A stretch of DNA of 6,987 nucleotides, from positions 2,579-9,565 of the forward strand of contig DBVJ01000036.1 in assembly GCA_002308115.1 (NCBI GenBank), read 5' to 3'. The DNA comes from Lachnospiraceae bacterium UBA1267 (GTDB taxonomy: Bacteria; Bacillota; Clostridia; Lachnospirales; Lachnospiraceae). Shown here one piece after another: positions 6,244-6,987 of this stretch. Both the position numbers and the translations under genes were made by a program. Below the pieces are notes generated by a model. That model searched no databases. It saw only the letters and a program-made list of their open reading frames with translations, and was not told the DNA's origin. Position 1 is the stretch's first letter; every line of letters starts with the position of its first letter.

Positions 6244-6987
6244 AATCAGCGCTTATGTGAAGCATTTGTTCACGGAGGAGCCTTTCCTCCGTGATTTCAG
6301 CCTGCGCGGAGAAGTTTCCGGCACCAAATATCATACCAGCGGCCACATTTATTTTACCCTGAAAGATGCCGAGTCGGCGATTTCCTGCGTCATGTTCAGG
6401 ATGGACCGCTACAGGGGGCTCAAAGTTGAGCTTAAGGACGGTATGACAGTCGTGGTCACCGGAAGAGCGGATTACTATCCTCAGAACGGCCGTGTGCAGG
6501 TTTATGCCCGTGAGATCCGTCCGGACGGCGAAGGCGAGCTTTATAAGAAGTTTGAAGAGTTGAAAAAGAGGCTCGAACAAGAGGGCCTCTTTTCTCCGTC
6601 TCATAAGAAGGCGATTCCGAAATACGCGCTGACGGTCGGTGTGGTCACTGCGCCAACCGGCGCGGCGCTTCAGGACATTATTCGTACGACCGCGCTCAGG
6701 AATCCCTACGTGCAGCTGATTCTGAGCCCGGCGAGAGTACAGGGAACGGGCGCCGCGGAATCGATCGCAGCCGCCATTCAGGCGCTGGACAAAATCAGAC
6801 CGGACGTCATGATCGTCGGACGCGGCGGCGGCTCTCAGGAAGATCTCTGGTGCTTCAATGAAGAAATCGTCGCGCGGGCGATCTATGCGTGCGAGACACC
6901 CGTGATCTCGGCGGTCGGACACGAAGTAGACGTGACGATCTCGGATTTTGCCGCTGACCTCCGGGCTGCGACGCCTACGGCGGCAGC
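6218..6987 (+). CDS. xseA: Exodeoxyribonuclease VII large subunit (5' part)
   Basis: The frame is open to the window edge (256 codons plus 2 bases). XseA forms, with several XseB subunits, the nuclease that cuts single-stranded DNA into short oligonucleotides in repair. The N-terminal OB-fold is clear: [15 protein letters not shown] (4-18), then [22 protein letters not shown] (29-50), and [16 protein letters not shown] (81-96). The nuclease region begins with [14 protein letters not shown] (141-154), [12 protein letters not shown] (200-211), [23 protein letters not shown] (234-256). The remaining catalytic part and the C-terminal helices lie beyond the edge. The ATG at 6218 is chosen because the protein then begins right at the conserved YSVSEI motif. 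It overlaps nusB by 26 bp and only a weak AGGA lies 2 nt upstream, so translation probably depends on ribosomes arriving from nusB. xseB is expected to follow. Confidence 0.95.
   Translation, partial: MSRIYSVSEISAYVKHLFTEEPFLRDFSLRGEVSGTKYHTSGHIYFTLKDAESAISCVMFRMDRYRGLKVELKDGMTVVVTGRADYYPQNGRVQVYAREIRPDGEGELYKKFEELKKRLEQEGLFSPSHKKAIPKYALTVGVVTAPTGAALQDIIRTTALRNPYVQLILSPARVQGTGAAESIAAAIQALDKIRPDVMIVGRGGGSQEDLWCFNEEIVARAIYACETPVISAVGHEVDVTISDFAADLRAATPTAA
6270..6294 (+). repeat. Strong 10-bp hairpin early in xseA
   Basis: TCACGGAGGA (6270-6279) and TCCTCCGTGA (6285-6294) are perfect inverted repeats around a 5-nt loop. The structure lies 27 nt after the nusB stop and about 50 nt into xseA. No T run follows, so it is not an intrinsic terminator. 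The 5' arm contains GGAGGA, a Shine-Dalgarno-like sequence, and the 3' arm contains its complement. Confidence 0.75.

Noticed and set aside
6125..6922. Minus-strand open frame of 265 codons opposite nusB and xseA
   Set aside because: It spans two clearly real genes on the other strand, and its Arg/His-rich translation is typical of a shadow frame.

Overview
The window reads as an ordinary chromosomal housekeeping segment from a moderately GC-rich member of the Bacillota (Firmicutes). The pointers are an Asp23/Gls24 gene directly before nusB, a single-domain RelP-type alarmone synthetase, strong AGGAGG-type ribosome binding sites, and sigma-A-like promoters. A Clostridia- or Erysipelotrichia-type organism is likely, but I cannot fix the class from this sequence. 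I see no mobile elements, CRISPR array, tRNA or rRNA. No stretch over 300 bases lacks a gene.

Left part (1-2795): the 3' end of prfA (release factor 1) enters on the plus strand. It collides tail to tail, with a 14-bp overlap, with a minus-strand gene of the methylglyoxal synthase family whose catalytic residues are mostly replaced. Upstream of that gene on the minus strand lies a 639-residue ABC-F ATPase, a soluble ribosome-associated type resembling YdiF.

Middle (2796-4604): a compact divergent control region separates the ABC-F gene from a plus-strand Na+/phosphate symporter with a C-terminal PhoU-like domain. Both predicted promoters use the same near-palindromic TTGACAA as their -35 element. 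The ABC-F transcript is predicted to begin about 3 nt before its ATG and has no Shine-Dalgarno site. The symporter most likely starts at a TTG at 2928 behind AAGGAGG, not at the ATG at 2856, which lies inside the predicted -10 box.

Right part (4605-6987): a strong extended -10 promoter precedes a tightly packed set, relP - asp23/gls24-like - nusB - xseA (cut by the window edge), with a 23-bp gap, a 4-bp overlap and a 26-bp overlap in turn. This places a (p)ppGpp synthetase in the same probable transcript as a transcription antitermination factor and a DNA-repair nuclease subunit. NusB carries an acidic insertion, and a strong 10-bp hairpin lies at the start of xseA.

I found no clearly new multi-gene system. 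The items most worth a second look are the degenerate methylglyoxal-synthase-like protein, the shared -35 divergent promoter with a probable leaderless ABC-F mRNA, and the relP-headed operon.
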